64,000 bases of DNA from Betaproteobacteria bacterium (GTDB lineage Bacteria > Pseudomonadota > Gammaproteobacteria > Burkholderiales > Burkholderiaceae_A): contig VGHN01000002.1 in assembly GCA_016868255.1 (NCBI GenBank), positions 87,992-151,991 of the forward strand. The letters run 5' to 3'. The notes under the pieces are model-generated. The model was not told where the DNA came from. It ran no database searches and worked only from the letters and a program-made list of their open reading frames with translations. Shown one piece after another: positions 1-10,885 of this stretch (the stretch's first letter is position 1; every line of letters begins with the position of its first letter). The translations under genes and the position numbers were made by a program.

Positions 1-1539
1 GAGGATGTCTCGACCGAGGAGGATGGGGAGCTGGAGTCTCGCCCACCGGTGGTGACCATCATGGGCCACGTCGATCATGGCAAGACTTCCTTGCTCGATT
101 ACATTCGTCGCTCAAAGGTTGCAGCAGGCGAGGCCGGTGGCATTACCCAACACATCGGTGCATACCACGTGAAGACCCCGCGGGGCGTCGTCACCTTTCT
201 TGATACACCGGGTCACGAGGCGTTTACGGCCATGCGTGCACGCGGTGCGAATGCCACAGACATTGTGGTCTTGGTTGTTGCGGCCGACGACGGCGTGATG
301 CCACAGACCAAAGAGGCGATCGCCCACGCGAAGGCAGCAAAGGTGCCCATCGTTGTTGCCATGAACAAGATTGACAAGCCAGAGGCCAATCCCGATCGAG
401 TTCGAGGTGAGTTGGTGGCCGAGGAAGTGGTGCCCGAGGAGTTCGGTGGCGATTCGCCGTTTGTCGCTGTCTCCGCCAAGACCGGTCAGGGGGTCGATGA
501 TCTTCTGGAGCAGGTTCTCCTGCAGGCCGAAGTCCTTGAACTCAAGGCACCGGCCAGGGCAATGGCCAAGGGTCTTGTGATCGAGGCGCGAATAGACAAG
601 GGCCGTGGCCCAGTGGCCACGATTCTTGTTCAATCAGGAACGCTTCGTCGTGGCGATGTTCTCTTGGCGGGAAGTTCGTTTGGCCGCGTGCGGGCAATGC
701 TCGATGAAGCGGGGCGCCCGATCGAGGAGGCCGGCCCATCCATCCCCGCCGAGATACTTGGTCTCACCGACGTGCCCTCGGCCGGCGATGAGGTTCTTGC
801 CTTGGGTGACGAGCGCAAAGCCAGAGAGATCGCACTCTTTCGCCAGGGCAAGTACCGCGATGTTCGGCTGGCCAAGCAGCAGGCTGCGAAGCTCGAGAAT
901 ATGTTCGAGAACATGGGAGAGGGCTTCCAGACCTTGCCACTCATTGTGAAGGCCGACGTTCAAGGCTCTCAAGAGGCACTTGCTGCCTCGATGCTCAAGC
1001 TATCCACCGATGAGGTGCGGGTCGCCGTGGTTCATGCCGCTGTTGGCGCCATTACCGAGTCGGACATCAACCTTGCCATTGCATCGAAGGCTGTGGTGAT
1101 TGGCTTTAATGTACGAGCCGACCAGGCGTCCCGAAAATTGGCCGAGGCCAATGGCATCGATCTTCGCTACTACACCATCATTTACGACGCAGTCGACGAT
1201 GTTCGCAATGCCATGCAGGGCATGCTCGCACCGGAGCGGCGTGAGAATGTCATTGGACTCGTTGAGATTCGGCAGATCTTCAAGGTGTCTCGTCTCGGGA
1301 ATATCGCAGGCTGTATGGTTCTCGAGGGCATCGTTCGTCGCAACGCACAGGTTCGTCTGTTGCGTGACAACGTGGTGGTCTGGACAGGCGAGCTCGATAC
1401 GCTCAAACGGTTCAAGGACGATGCCAAGGAGGTCAAAGAGGGCTTCGAGTGCGGCCTGACGCTCAAGGGCTTTGATGCAATCCAGGAGGGCGATCAGCTT
1501 GAAGTCTTCGAAATCCAGGAAATCGCGCGGACCCTCTAG
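1..1539 (+). CDS. infB: Translation initiation factor IF-2 (5' end outside window)
   Basis: G1 motif [25 protein letters not shown]-2 C-terminal domains; reading frame open to the window edge. Confidence 0.97.
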   Translation, partial: EDVSTEEDGELESRPPVVTIMGHVDHGKTSLLDYIRRSKVAAGEAGGITQHIGAYHVKTPRGVVTFLDTPGHEAFTAMRARGANATDIVVLVVAADDGVMPQTKEAIAHAKAAKVPIVVAMNKIDKPEANPDRVRGELVAEEVVPEEFGGDSPFVAVSAKTGQGVDDLLEQVLLQAEVLELKAPARAMAKGLVIEARIDKGRGPVATILVQSGTLRRGDVLLAGSSFGRVRAMLDEAGRPIEEAGPSIPAEILGLTDVPSAGDEVLALGDERKAREIALFRQGKYRDVRLAKQQAAKLENMFENMGEGFQTLPLIVKADVQGSQEALAASMLKLSTDEVRVAVVHAAVGAITESDINLAIASKAVVIGFNVRADQASRKLAEANGIDLRYYTIIYDAVDDVRNAMQGMLAPERRENVIGLVEIRQIFKVSRLGNIAGCMVLEGIVRRNAQVRLLRDNVVVWTGELDTLKRFKDDAKEVKEGFECGLTLKGFDAIQEGDQLEVFEIQEIARTL

Positions 1540-1546
1540 AGCCACG

Positions 1547-1894
1547 ATTGAGCGAGGTTTTCGTGTGGCCGATCAGGTCCAGCGAGACCTCGCGGAACTG
1601 CTTCGGCTCGAGGTGCGTGACCCGCGTATTGGATTTGTGACGCTGACGGAAGTAGAGATCTCCGCAGACTACGCCCACGCAAAAGTTTTCTATTCAGTGC
1701 TGCCCGACAGCGACGAGCAGCGCTCGAAGTCGGCCCAAGGCCTGGCTGCCTGCCGAGGTTTCTTGCGTGCAAGGCTCGCACAGATGCTTGGTATTCACCA
1801 GACCCCAGAACTTCATTTTGTACTCGATGACTCGGTCTCCCGAGGCGCCCATCTCAGCGCACTGATTGATGAGGCGGTGGGCCGGTCGTCCTAG
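1547..1894 (+). CDS. rbfA: Ribosome-binding factor A (start uncertain; ORF track opens at 1472 inside infB)
   Basis: RVADQVQRDLAELLRLEVRDPRIGFVTLTEVEISADYAHAKVFYSVL; between infB and truB. Confidence 0.9.
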   Translation: MERGFRVADQVQRDLAELLRLEVRDPRIGFVTLTEVEISADYAHAKVFYSVLPDSDEQRSKSAQGLAACRGFLRARLAQMLGIHQTPELHFVLDDSVSRGAHLSALIDEAVGRSS

Positions 1895-1913
1895 GACGCC
1901 GGCGCCGCATTCT

Positions 1914-2825
1914 ATGAGTTCCAGACGACGCGTGGACGGCTTGTTGGTGCTCGATAAGCCAAAGGGCCCTTCCTCGACTCAAGTGCTTGGTTACGTCAAG
2001 CGTTTGTTCCGTGCCAGCAAGGCCGGGCACGCCGGAACCCTCGATCCACTCGCCTCGGGTCTACTGCCGGTGATGTTTGGTGAGGCGACCAAGTTTGCCC
2101 AGCAGGGATTGGAGTCCGATAAGTCTTATTTGGCAGAGATTGAATTGGGCATCAGCACAGACTCCGGTGATGCCGAGGGAGAAGTACTCTCCCGCCAGAC
2201 GGTCGCTGTTTCACGTGAGCAGGTCCAGGTCGTTGTTGAGTCCATGGTGGGGCCACAACTGCAGGTTCCGCCGATGCACTCGGCACTGAAGCACCAGGGC
2301 AAGCCCCTCTACGCCTACGCGCGGGCAGGAGAGGAAGTTCATCGCGAGGGCCGCAGGATTGAGATTTACAGCATCGCCCTTGTTGGCTTGGAGGGGACTC
2401 GGATGAAGGTTCAGCTTCGATGTTCGAAAGGCACCTATGTTCGAGTCATTGCCCAGGAGATTGGAAAACGACTCGGCTGTGGCGCTCATTTGGCGGGGCT
2501 GCGACGCAATGGCTTGGGCCCGCTGGGGGATCAAGATGCGGTGACACTCGAGCAGCTCGAAGCCCTGGCCAAGGACGACCCCACGAGTATCGATGGCGTG
2601 CTGTTGCCGGTGGATCACCTCATTCGAGATTGGCCCACAGTGACGCTTGGTCATGTCCAACTCGATTCTTTTTTGCACGGCCGTGTGGTCAGCATTCCGC
2701 CAGCGCCCGGTCATTCGACCCAAGACCGGGTTCGAGTGATCGATTGCTCCGGCAGGTTTTTCGGGACAGGCAGTTGGGTGGGGGGACAGTTGTCGCCCAC
2801 CCGATTGCTGGCCCAACTTGGTTAA
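1914..2825 (+). CDS. truB: tRNA pseudouridine(55) synthase TruB
   Basis: DGLLVLDKPKGPSS, HAGTLDPLASGLLP; start chosen at MSSRRRVDG. Confidence 0.96.
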   Translation: MSSRRRVDGLLVLDKPKGPSSTQVLGYVKRLFRASKAGHAGTLDPLASGLLPVMFGEATKFAQQGLESDKSYLAEIELGISTDSGDAEGEVLSRQTVAVSREQVQVVVESMVGPQLQVPPMHSALKHQGKPLYAYARAGEEVHREGRRIEIYSIALVGLEGTRMKVQLRCSKGTYVRVIAQEIGKRLGCGAHLAGLRRNGLGPLGDQDAVTLEQLEALAKDDPTSIDGVLLPVDHLIRDWPTVTLGHVQLDSFLHGRVVSIPPAPGHSTQDRVRVIDCSGRFFGTGSWVGGQLSPTRLLAQLG

Positions 2826-2843
2826 ATTTCAAGGAGAAGTTTC

Positions 2844-4664
2844 ATGCGCCAACTGCGCAACATTGCAATCATCGCCCACGTGGACCATGGCAAGACCACC
2901 CTGGTGGACAAGCTACTTCAGCAGTCAGGCACCTTTCGATCCAACCAGGCCGTGTCCGAGCGGGTGATGGACTCCAACGACCTCGAGAAGGAGCGCGGAA
3001 TCACCATTCTTGCCAAGAATTGTGCGGTCGAATTCGAGGGCACGCATATCAATATCGTTGACACGCCGGGGCACGCGGATTTTGGCGGCGAGGTGGAGCG
3101 GGTCCTCTCGATGGTCGACAGCGTTCTTCTGCTGGTCGACGCTGTCGAGGGGCCAATGCCGCAGACGCGCTTCGTTACACGCAAGGCTCTGGCCCAGGGC
3201 CTCAAGCCCATTGTGGTGGTCAACAAGGTCGATCGTCCGGGGGCACGTCCCGACTGGGTGGTCAGCCAGACCTTCGATCTCTTTGACAAGCTCGGTGCCA
3301 CTGAAGAGCAACTTGATTTTCCGGTGGTCTACGCCTCTGCATTGCAGGGCTTTGCCACCTTGAACCATTCCCAACCCGGCACCGATATGCGCCCGCTTTT
3401 TGAGGCCATTCTTCAGTATGTGCCGATCCGCGATGACGATGAAAATGGTCCCCTTCGGCTACAGATCTGCTCCCTCGATTACTCCAGTTATGTCGGCAAG
3501 ATTGGTATTGGCCGGGTCGCCCGCGGCCGGCTCAAGCCCCTTCAGGATGTTGTAATTGTGGATGGTCCCGAGGGTGCACCTCGTAAGGCTCGAATCAATC
3601 AGGTCTTAGAGTTTCGCGGTTTGGAACGAGAGGTTGTTGAGGAAGCCTTGGCGGGGGATATCGTGCTCATCAATGGCATTGAGGATCTCAATATTGGCAC
3701 CACGATCTGTGACCCTGCCAATGTGGATGCCTTCCCGATGCTGAAGGTAGATGAACCGACGCTGTCGATGAACTTCATGGTGAACAACTCACCATTGGCT
3801 GGCCGCGAGGGAAAATTCGTGACCAGCCGTCAGATTCGTGAGCGGCTGGAAAGAGAGCTAAAGAGCAATGTGGCCCTGCGTGTTGAGTTCGGTTCGGACA
3901 CTGACACATTCAAAGTCTCTGGCCGGGGAGAGCTTCACTTGACAATCCTCCTTGAAAATATGCGGCGCGAGGGCTATGAGTTGGCGGTCTCTCGGCCACG
4001 TGTGGTCTTCAAGGACACAGAGGGCGGCGAGCGCCTCGAGCCCTATGAGATGCTCACTGTCGATGTGGAACAGGAGCATCAGGGCCCAATCATGGAGAAT
4101 CTGGGGCTGCGCAAGGGAGACCTGCTCGACATGGTTCCGGATGACAAGGGGAGGGTCCGACTGGAGTACCGTATTCCCGCCCGAGGACTCATTGGCTTTC
4201 AAGGCGAGTTTCTCACCCTGACCCGCGGCACGGGCCTGATGAGTCATATCTTTGATGCCTACGGTCCATACAAGGGCGAGCTTGCCGAGCGTCGCAACGG
4301 CGTACTGATCTCTCAGGACGATGGCGAGGCCGTGGCCTACGCGCTCTGGAAGCTTCAAGAGCGGGGGCGTATGTTTGTATCGCCCGGCGAGAAGCTCTAT
4401 GAAGGAATGATCATCGGCATTCACAGTAGAGACAACGACTTGGTGGTTAATCCGGTAAGAGAGAAGAAGCTCACCAATGTTCGGGCCTCCGGCAAGGACG
4501 AGCATATCGATCTCACCACGCCAATTGAGCTCACTCTAGAGAAGGCAGTTGAGTTCATTGCGGAGGACGAACTTGTGGAGATCACGCCACAGAGCATTCG
4601 TCTGCGCAAGCGATACCTGGTCGAGCACGAGCGCCGCAAGGCGGCTCGTGAAGAGGCTGCTTGA
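2844..4664 (+). CDS. typA: Ribosome-associated GTPase TypA/BipA
   Basis: [45 protein letters not shown]. Confidence 0.97.
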   Translation: MRQLRNIAIIAHVDHGKTTLVDKLLQQSGTFRSNQAVSERVMDSNDLEKERGITILAKNCAVEFEGTHINIVDTPGHADFGGEVERVLSMVDSVLLLVDAVEGPMPQTRFVTRKALAQGLKPIVVVNKVDRPGARPDWVVSQTFDLFDKLGATEEQLDFPVVYASALQGFATLNHSQPGTDMRPLFEAILQYVPIRDDDENGPLRLQICSLDYSSYVGKIGIGRVARGRLKPLQDVVIVDGPEGAPRKARINQVLEFRGLEREVVEEALAGDIVLINGIEDLNIGTTICDPANVDAFPMLKVDEPTLSMNFMVNNSPLAGREGKFVTSRQIRERLERELKSNVALRVEFGSDTDTFKVSGRGELHLTILLENMRREGYELAVSRPRVVFKDTEGGERLEPYEMLTVDVEQEHQGPIMENLGLRKGDLLDMVPDDKGRVRLEYRIPARGLIGFQGEFLTLTRGTGLMSHIFDAYGPYKGELAERRNGVLISQDDGEAVAYALWKLQERGRMFVSPGEKLYEGMIIGIHSRDNDLVVNPVREKKLTNVRASGKDEHIDLTTPIELTLEKAVEFIAEDELVEITPQSIRLRKRYLVEHERRKAAREEAA

Positions 4665-4698
4665 TCGACCAAGGATCTTCGAACCGAGCCACCCCCGC

Positions 4699-5874
4699 AT
4701 GAGTTCCCCCTTGTCAGACCTCTCGCGCCGGGCCCTCAACACCCGGCCGTTCTATGTCATGGAGCTGATGGCCCGTGCCCATGGCTTTCGAGCGAGGGGT
4801 GGAGAGGTTGTGAGCATGGTGGTCGGCGAGCCCGACTTTCCCACCCCTGAGCCGATTCTTGTCGCTGCCCGCAAGCACCTCGAGGTGGGTCGTATTCACT
4901 ACACAGATGCGCTCGGACTCATGGCACTTCGTGAGGCGATCGCAAGAGACTATGCCCATCGAGACCAACTCGATATTGATCCTGCAAGGGTGATGGTGAC
5001 GGCCGGTGCCTCCGGTGCCTTGCTGCTTTGTTTCGCAGCAATGCTCAATCCCGGAGACGAGGTTCTCATTCTTGACCCTGGCTACCCTTGCAATCGAGAA
5101 TTTGTCTCGATGGTCAATGGCGTTCCGCGAAGCCTGCCGGTGACAGCCGAGACCAATTTTCAGCCCACATTGGAACAGGTTCAGCAGGCGTGGGGCCCCA
5201 ATACGAAGGCATTGCTGCTGGCCTCTCCCGCCAACCCCACTGGCTGCACGCTCGACCCAGTGGTGGCCGCGCAGATTCACGATTTCATTGCATCCAGGGG
5301 CGGCTGGTTTGTGGCCGATGAGATCTATCTACGTATTCAATTCAGTGGTGGCGCGCGTTCGTTCCTTGGTCTCGGGAATCGGGTCATCTCGATCAACAGC
5401 TTCTCGAAGACCTACTCCATGACGGGCTGGCGGCTGGGCTGGATGGTTGCGCCCATTGAATGGATGCCTGCATTGGAGCGGCTCTCACAGAATCTATTCA
5501 TTTCCGCATCGGGGCTTGCCCAGCATGCCGCGCTCGAGGCATTTCATTCAGACACCTATGCAATCGTCGAAGGGTATCGAGGCCGCTATGCAGAGCACGC
5601 AGAGTCCCTTCTGCCACGGCTGAAGGCGCTGGGCCTTGCAATTCCTGCCCAGCCCTCCGGGGCCTTCTATGCGTACTGCGATGTGTCGCCTCTGGTCGCC
5701 GACAGCTATGCATTCTGCCTGGAACTCTGCGACAAGATGGGTGTCTTGATTGCTCCCGGGCGTGACTTCAGCGACTTCGATGCCCATAAGTTTGTGCGGG
5801 TCTCATTCCCCAAACCAATCGCGGTGTTGGAAGAGGGCCTCGATCGAATGGAGCGCTACTTCTTAGGCCGATAG
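4699..5874 (+). CDS. PLP-dependent class I/II aminotransferase
   Basis: SPANPTGCTL, FSKTYSMTGWRLGW (PLP-lysine motif); start ATG at 4699. Confidence 0.9.
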   Translation: MSSPLSDLSRRALNTRPFYVMELMARAHGFRARGGEVVSMVVGEPDFPTPEPILVAARKHLEVGRIHYTDALGLMALREAIARDYAHRDQLDIDPARVMVTAGASGALLLCFAAMLNPGDEVLILDPGYPCNREFVSMVNGVPRSLPVTAETNFQPTLEQVQQAWGPNTKALLLASPANPTGCTLDPVVAAQIHDFIASRGGWFVADEIYLRIQFSGGARSFLGLGNRVISINSFSKTYSMTGWRLGWMVAPIEWMPALERLSQNLFISASGLAQHAALEAFHSDTYAIVEGYRGRYAEHAESLLPRLKALGLAIPAQPSGAFYAYCDVSPLVADSYAFCLELCDKMGVLIAPGRDFSDFDAHKFVRVSFPKPIAVLEEGLDRMERYFLGR

Positions 5875-6437
5875 GCCTTGCAGATCGACTCATCGACGTG
5901 AAGGCTCGGGCCGCCAATGAGTTCCATTCCATAGGGCACCGCCGCAAAGATGCCCGGCACCCGAATCTCGCCCGTCTCGGTGCGAAGACCCTCGAGGGTC
6001 TCCTGAATGGCACGCGGCCGGCCAGGCAGATTAATGATGAGGCAATTCCCCCGAATGACAGCCACCTGACGCGAGAGGATCGCAGTGGGGACGAATTGCA
6101 GCGATATCTGCCTCATCTGTTCACCAAATCCCGGCAAGTCTCTGTCGGCAACGGCCAGTGTGGCCTCTGGAGTGACATCCCGCTTGGCGGGTCCCGTGCC
6201 CCCCGTGGTCAGCAACAGGTCACATTTCTGTTGGTCGACGAGATCAATGAGCGTTGCGGAGATGACCGACTCTTCATCGGGGATCAGCCTCTCGATCGCC
6301 GTCCAGGGACTGGTGAGTGCTCTGGAGAGCCATTGCTTCAGACTGGGCAAGCCTTCGTCGGGGTAGACCCCGGCGCTGGCCCGGTCGCTGATGGATACCA
6401 GACCAATCCTGGCCACTCGAGTGTCGTCATGCTTCAT
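5856..6437 (-). CDS. mog: Molybdopterin adenylyltransferase (Mog/MoaB family)
   Basis: IGLVSISDRASAGVYPDEGLPSL, LLTTGGTGPAKRDVTPEAT, NLPGRPRAI. Confidence 0.93.
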   Translation of the reverse strand: MKHDDTRVARIGLVSISDRASAGVYPDEGLPSLKQWLSRALTSPWTAIERLIPDEESVISATLIDLVDQQKCDLLLTTGGTGPAKRDVTPEATLAVADRDLPGFGEQMRQISLQFVPTAILSRQVAVIRGNCLIINLPGRPRAIQETLEGLRTETGEIRVPGIFAAVPYGMELIGGPSLHVDESICKAYRPKK

Positions 6438-6453
6438 GGCACTATTGTGACCC

Positions 6454-7818
6454 ATGCAATCCAAAGACTCCCAAACCTTCTTTTATAGCCCCGAATCGCT
6501 TTGGGACATGTCTCACCAACTCCTGGATATTGCCAGCGAGCTAGGCGCCTCGGATGCAAGTGCCGAGGTCTCAGAGCAGTCCGGATTGAGCGTCTCAGTG
6601 CGAATGGGACAGCTCGAGACGATTGAGCGAACCCGCGACCGCGGCGCGGCCGTGACGGTCTACAAAGGCCATCGTCGTGGCCATGCATCGACCTCCGACC
6701 TCTCGGAACCTGCGCTGCGCGCAACTGTGCAACGCGCTCTTGATATTGCACATTACACGGCAGAGGACCCACATTCCGGACTTCCCGAGGATGCGGACAT
6801 TGCCCGAGAGATGCGGGATTTGTCGCTGTTTCATCCTTGGTCGATCACCGCCGATGCAGCGGCCCGACTCGCCCTGGAGGCCGAGGCCGCCGCGCTGTCG
6901 GTCAGTCCCCTCATTCAAAACAGCGAGGGCGCCTCGGTGGCGGCCAGCCATGGGCAGTTTCATTCTGCGAATTCCCGCGGTTTTTCAGGGGGCTACCCAT
7001 ACAGCCGCCATTGGCTCAATGTGGCCCCCATCGCCGGATCGGGCGAGGCCATGCAACGCGATGACTGGCACACCACGAGCCGGGTCGCCACGGAGTTGTT
7101 GCCTCCCAAGGCAGTGGGTCGCTATGCCGCCGAGCGTGCGCTCTCGCGGCTTGGTGCCCGGCGTATTCCCACTGGCGAGTATCCAGTGATTTTCGAGGCC
7201 CCATTGGCCGTTGGCCTGATGGGCTCTCTGGTTCATGCCCTTTCGGGAAGCGCCCTCTATCGAAAGGCGAGCTTTCTCAATGACAGCATGGGCCAGTCCA
7301 TCTTCCCCGACGGGCTTGAGCTCACAGAGGATCCCTTCGTTTTGGGCGCTGCGGGGAGCGCACCCTTCGACGATGAAGGTGTTCGAGTGCAAGCCAGACG
7401 CGTCATTGCCAATGGGTGTGTCGAGGGCTACTTTCTCTCCACCTACACCGCGCGCAAGCTGGGTATGCGGACCACTGGTAACTCGGGGGGGGCGCACAAT
7501 CTGCGTTGGACCTTGAATCAGTCCCGAGGCGCTGCTGGCTCGCTCGCCGAACTAATTCGGATGATGCGGCGCGGCCTCTTGGTCACGGAGCTCATGGGAC
7601 AGGGCGTCAACGGACTCACTGGTGACTACTCTCGAGGCGCGTTTGGCTACTGGGTTGAGAATGGAGAGATTCAGTACCCGGTCGAAGAGATTACGATTGC
7701 CGGTAACCTCAAGCAGATGTTCAAGGGCATTGTTGCCATCGGGGGTGACGAGATCAATCGTGGAACCAAAACCTCTGGGTCGGTGCTGATCGACCGCATG
7801 ATGATCGCAGGCAGCTAG
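6454..7818 (+). CDS. pmbA: Metalloprotease PmbA (TldD/PmbA family)
   Basis: GASDASAEVSEQSGLSVSVRMGQLETIE, YFLSTYTARKLGMRTTGNSGGAHNL, C-terminal NRGTKTSGSVLIDRMMIAGS. Confidence 0.95.
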   Translation: MQSKDSQTFFYSPESLWDMSHQLLDIASELGASDASAEVSEQSGLSVSVRMGQLETIERTRDRGAAVTVYKGHRRGHASTSDLSEPALRATVQRALDIAHYTAEDPHSGLPEDADIAREMRDLSLFHPWSITADAAARLALEAEAAALSVSPLIQNSEGASVAASHGQFHSANSRGFSGGYPYSRHWLNVAPIAGSGEAMQRDDWHTTSRVATELLPPKAVGRYAAERALSRLGARRIPTGEYPVIFEAPLAVGLMGSLVHALSGSALYRKASFLNDSMGQSIFPDGLELTEDPFVLGAAGSAPFDDEGVRVQARRVIANGCVEGYFLSTYTARKLGMRTTGNSGGAHNLRWTLNQSRGAAGSLAELIRMMRRGLLVTELMGQGVNGLTGDYSRGAFGYWVENGEIQYPVEEITIAGNLKQMFKGIVAIGGDEINRGTKTSGSVLIDRMMIAGS

Positions 7819-7824
7819 CGCCAG

Positions 7825-10044
7825 TTACATCCCTGGGCTTGCCCCTGCATTCTTGGTTCGGCGCGTGGCTCGGTGCACTGTTTTGTTCCTGCGAACGCGT
7901 CGTAGCACGTCTGCCAGGTGGAGCCTGTTTTTTACCTCAATGGCCACTGCCAGGGTGGCGAGCCCCCCCGCATGGGGTTCGATTGAAATATCAACGATAT
8001 TGGCCTGGCATGCGGATATAGCGGCAGCGACCTTGGCCAGTACTCCGGGCTCGTCGTTGACCTCAATATCGAGTTGGGTCTGAAAGACCCGAAAGAGTGG
8101 GTCGCCCCAAACAACATCTGCCCAGCGCGCCGCATCTTTGCTGCGTTGCCTGCGTGCCATGGGGCAACTGGCACGGTGAACAAGCAGGCCAGCGCCGCCA
8201 CGCATGAATCCCCAGGCGTTGTCACCAGCGATCGGAAAGCAACAACTTGCATATTGGACCGCGGTGCCCTCCGACCCGTTGATGCTGATTCCAATATCGG
8301 CCTGGGTGAGATGCTCGATCGAGAGACGCAGGGCCGCCTGTGCGTATGGATTGAGTTGCTTCGCAAGCAGGGCACTGCCATCAATTGGGGCCAGTCGCCT
8401 TGCGGCGACATTGGCCAGCATATGCCCCAGGCCGATGGCCTCGAAGACGCCCTCGCGATCGTTGGCTGTGGCCTCGGCAAAGAGTTGCGACCAATTCAGT
8501 GTTGGGTCATCGATCCCCACAAGTCCCACGCCCTTGAGGGCAGAATCGAGCAGACGCCGCCCAAATGAGATGGCCCTCTCACGGGTGTGATTCTTAAGGC
8601 TGTGCCGTATCTCGGCCCGGGCTTTGGCTGTTTTAACAAAACCGAGCCAGCCCGGATGCGGATTTGCTTCCGCACGTGTTTCAATCCGCACCACATCACC
8701 GTTTCGCAACTCGGTATCGAGCGGCTTGCTTTGGCCATTCACCAAGGCAGCCACGCAACGGTTGCCGACGTCGGTATGGACCATATACGCGAAGTCAACC
8801 GGGGTGGCGCCTCGGGGTAACTCTCGAATTTCACCCTTCGGAGTGAAGATGTAGACGACATCAGGAAAGAGATCGATCTTGACGTGGTCAATGAGCTCAT
8901 TGGCCTCGCCACCGCGTGTTTGCAGCAGAGATTGCATCCATTCATGGGCCTTTTGCTGCAGGGGTGTCACCGCACTGTCGTTCTCTTTGTAGAGCCAGTG
9001 GGCGGCGACACCGGCCTCGGCCACACGGTGCATTTCGTGGGTTCGAATCTGAAATTCGATGGGCGTCCCATAGGGCCCGATAACAACGGTGTGCAGTGAT
9101 TGATACCCGTTGGACTTCGGCAGGGCGATGTAGTCTTTGAAGCGTCCTGGAGAAGGCTTAAAGAGTGCGTGAAGTGCACCGAGCGCCAAGTAACAATCCG
9201 ATAGCCTCGGCACCAAGATGCGAAAGCCATAAATATCCAATACTTCGGCAAAGCTCAGTCGCTTCTCTCGCATCTTTCGGTAGATCGAGAAGAGGCTCTT
9301 CTCCCGGCCCGAGACATGGGCCTCGATGCCGAAACGAGGCAGTTGCTCGGTTACAGATTGTTCGAGGCGCCCGATGATCTCCTTGCGGTTGCCTCTTGCG
9401 GCCATAAGCGACTGGGAGAGCACCCGGTAACGCTTGGGGAAGAGACCCTCGAAGCAGAGGTCCTCGAACTCTCGAAAGACTTCGTTAAGACCGAGTCGAT
9501 GGGCAATGGGGGCATAGATATCGAGGGTCTCTTTGGCGACCCGCTCGCGCTTCTCGCAACTGACCCCTACGAGGGTTCGCATATTGTGCAGGCGATCGGC
9601 GAGCTTAATGAGTATGACCCGGACATCGTCGGCCATGGCCATAAACATCTTGCGAAAGTTCTCGGCCTGCGCCTCTTCGCGACTCTGAAACTGGAGCTTA
9701 TCGAGTTTGGTGAGACCGCTGACAAGCGAGGCCACGCTGGGCCCAAATCGCTCCGCTATCTCTTGGGTGCTAACTCCACAGTCTTCCACCGTATCATGAA
9801 GCAAGGCCGCCATGAGTGCCTCGGCATCGAGCTTCCAGTTGCTACAGACTTCGGCAACAGCCAGGGGGTGGGTAATGTAAGGGTCGCCCGACTGGCGGGA
9901 CTGGCCCAGGTGGGCCTGATCGGCGAAGCGAAAGGCTTCGGTTAGCTTAGTCGCATCGGGGGCGGGCAGATAGGCGACCCGCTCGAGGAGTTGCCCAACA
10001 GAGACAACCGCGTTTGGGCCAGAGGCAACGGCGTCGCGATGCAT
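7825..10044 (-). CDS. spoT: Bifunctional (p)ppGpp synthetase/hydrolase, SpoT/Rel type
   Basis: intact HD motif (ALLHDTVEDC), synthetase domain (YGFRILVPR, GYQSLHTVV), TGS domain (FTPKGEIRELPRGATPVDFAYMVHTDVG), C-terminal ACT. Confidence 0.95.
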   Translation of the reverse strand: MHRDAVASGPNAVVSVGQLLERVAYLPAPDATKLTEAFRFADQAHLGQSRQSGDPYITHPLAVAEVCSNWKLDAEALMAALLHDTVEDCGVSTQEIAERFGPSVASLVSGLTKLDKLQFQSREEAQAENFRKMFMAMADDVRVILIKLADRLHNMRTLVGVSCEKRERVAKETLDIYAPIAHRLGLNEVFREFEDLCFEGLFPKRYRVLSQSLMAARGNRKEIIGRLEQSVTEQLPRFGIEAHVSGREKSLFSIYRKMREKRLSFAEVLDIYGFRILVPRLSDCYLALGALHALFKPSPGRFKDYIALPKSNGYQSLHTVVIGPYGTPIEFQIRTHEMHRVAEAGVAAHWLYKENDSAVTPLQQKAHEWMQSLLQTRGGEANELIDHVKIDLFPDVVYIFTPKGEIRELPRGATPVDFAYMVHTDVGNRCVAALVNGQSKPLDTELRNGDVVRIETRAEANPHPGWLGFVKTAKARAEIRHSLKNHTRERAISFGRRLLDSALKGVGLVGIDDPTLNWSQLFAEATANDREGVFEAIGLGHMLANVAARRLAPIDGSALLAKQLNPYAQAALRLSIEHLTQADIGISINGSEGTAVQYASCCFPIAGDNAWGFMRGGAGLLVHRASCPMARRQRSKDAARWADVVWGDPLFRVFQTQLDIEVNDEPGVLAKVAAAISACQANIVDISIEPHAGGLATLAVAIEVKNRLHLADVLRRVRRNKTVHRATRRTKNAGASPGM

Positions 10045-10065
10045 GGCCGTTGGCTCAACTGTTTG

Positions 10066-10269
10066 TTAGATCGGCACCTTGCGAAGCATTTCGCGGCCGG
10101 TGGCTCCAGCGGCGATTTCCCGCAAGGCTGTGACGGTGGGCTTGTCTCGTGAGTCGACCTTGGGTGTGGAGCCCTGGGCCAGCTGGCGAGCTCGGTAGGC
10201 GGCAGCCAAGGCCAGTTCGAATCGGTTGGGGATTCTGTCGAGACAATCTTCTACAGTAATTCTTGCCAT
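10066..10269 (-). CDS. rpoZ: DNA-directed RNA polymerase omega subunit
   Basis: [33 protein letters not shown]; between gmk and spoT. Confidence 0.95.
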   Translation of the reverse strand: MARITVEDCLDRIPNRFELALAAAYRARQLAQGSTPKVDSRDKPTVTALREIAAGATGREMLRKVPI

Positions 10270-10282
10270 GGATTTTTGATTC

Positions 10283-10879
10283 TCAAACGGATTGAATGGA
10301 CCGGGATATGCGTTGGCGAATGACGTCTGACAGATCGCGCAACGCAACGCTAAACTCTTGATTCATAATAACATGATCAAACTCACTGGAATGCGATAGC
10401 TCCTCTTCGGCTGCCAAAAGCCGGGCTGAAATCACCGCTTCCGAGTCCTGGCCCCTCGATCGCAGTCGACGCTCCAACTCCGAGAGCGAGGGGGGCTCAA
10501 TAAAGATACTAAGAATCTGCTGAGGCGGGAATTTTGACCGGACCTGCCGAGCGCCCTGCCAATCAATCTCGAGAATGACTTTTTCTCCCTTTGCGAGGCC
10601 TCGGGAGATGGCCTCAGAGGATGTGCCGTAGAAGTTTCCGTGGACTTCGGCCCACTCGAGAAATGTCCCTTTCGCCACCTCCTGCTTGAATTCAGCCTCT
10701 GAACAAAAAAAGTATTCGCGGCCATTGACCTCGCCCGGCCGTGGGGCACGCGTGGTGGTGGAGACTGAGAGGGTGAGGCCCAGCGCAGAGTCCTGGAGGA
10801 GTGCGCGAACCAGGCTGGTCTTTCCGGCCCCAGAGGGGGCGGAGACAATAATCAGAAGGCCTTGAGAGACATCGGGCAT
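10283..10879 (-). CDS. gmk: Guanylate kinase
   Basis: [40 protein letters not shown]. Confidence 0.97.
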   Translation of the reverse strand: MPDVSQGLLIIVSAPSGAGKTSLVRALLQDSALGLTLSVSTTTRAPRPGEVNGREYFFCSEAEFKQEVAKGTFLEWAEVHGNFYGTSSEAISRGLAKGEKVILEIDWQGARQVRSKFPPQQILSIFIEPPSLSELERRLRSRGQDSEAVISARLLAAEEELSHSSEFDHVIMNQEFSVALRDLSDVIRQRISRSIQSV

Positions 10880-10885
10880 GTTGGT

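Noticed and set aside
9316-9945. 209-aa plus-strand ORF inside spoT
   Set aside because: Antisense to the conserved spoT HD/synthetase region; no family signature.
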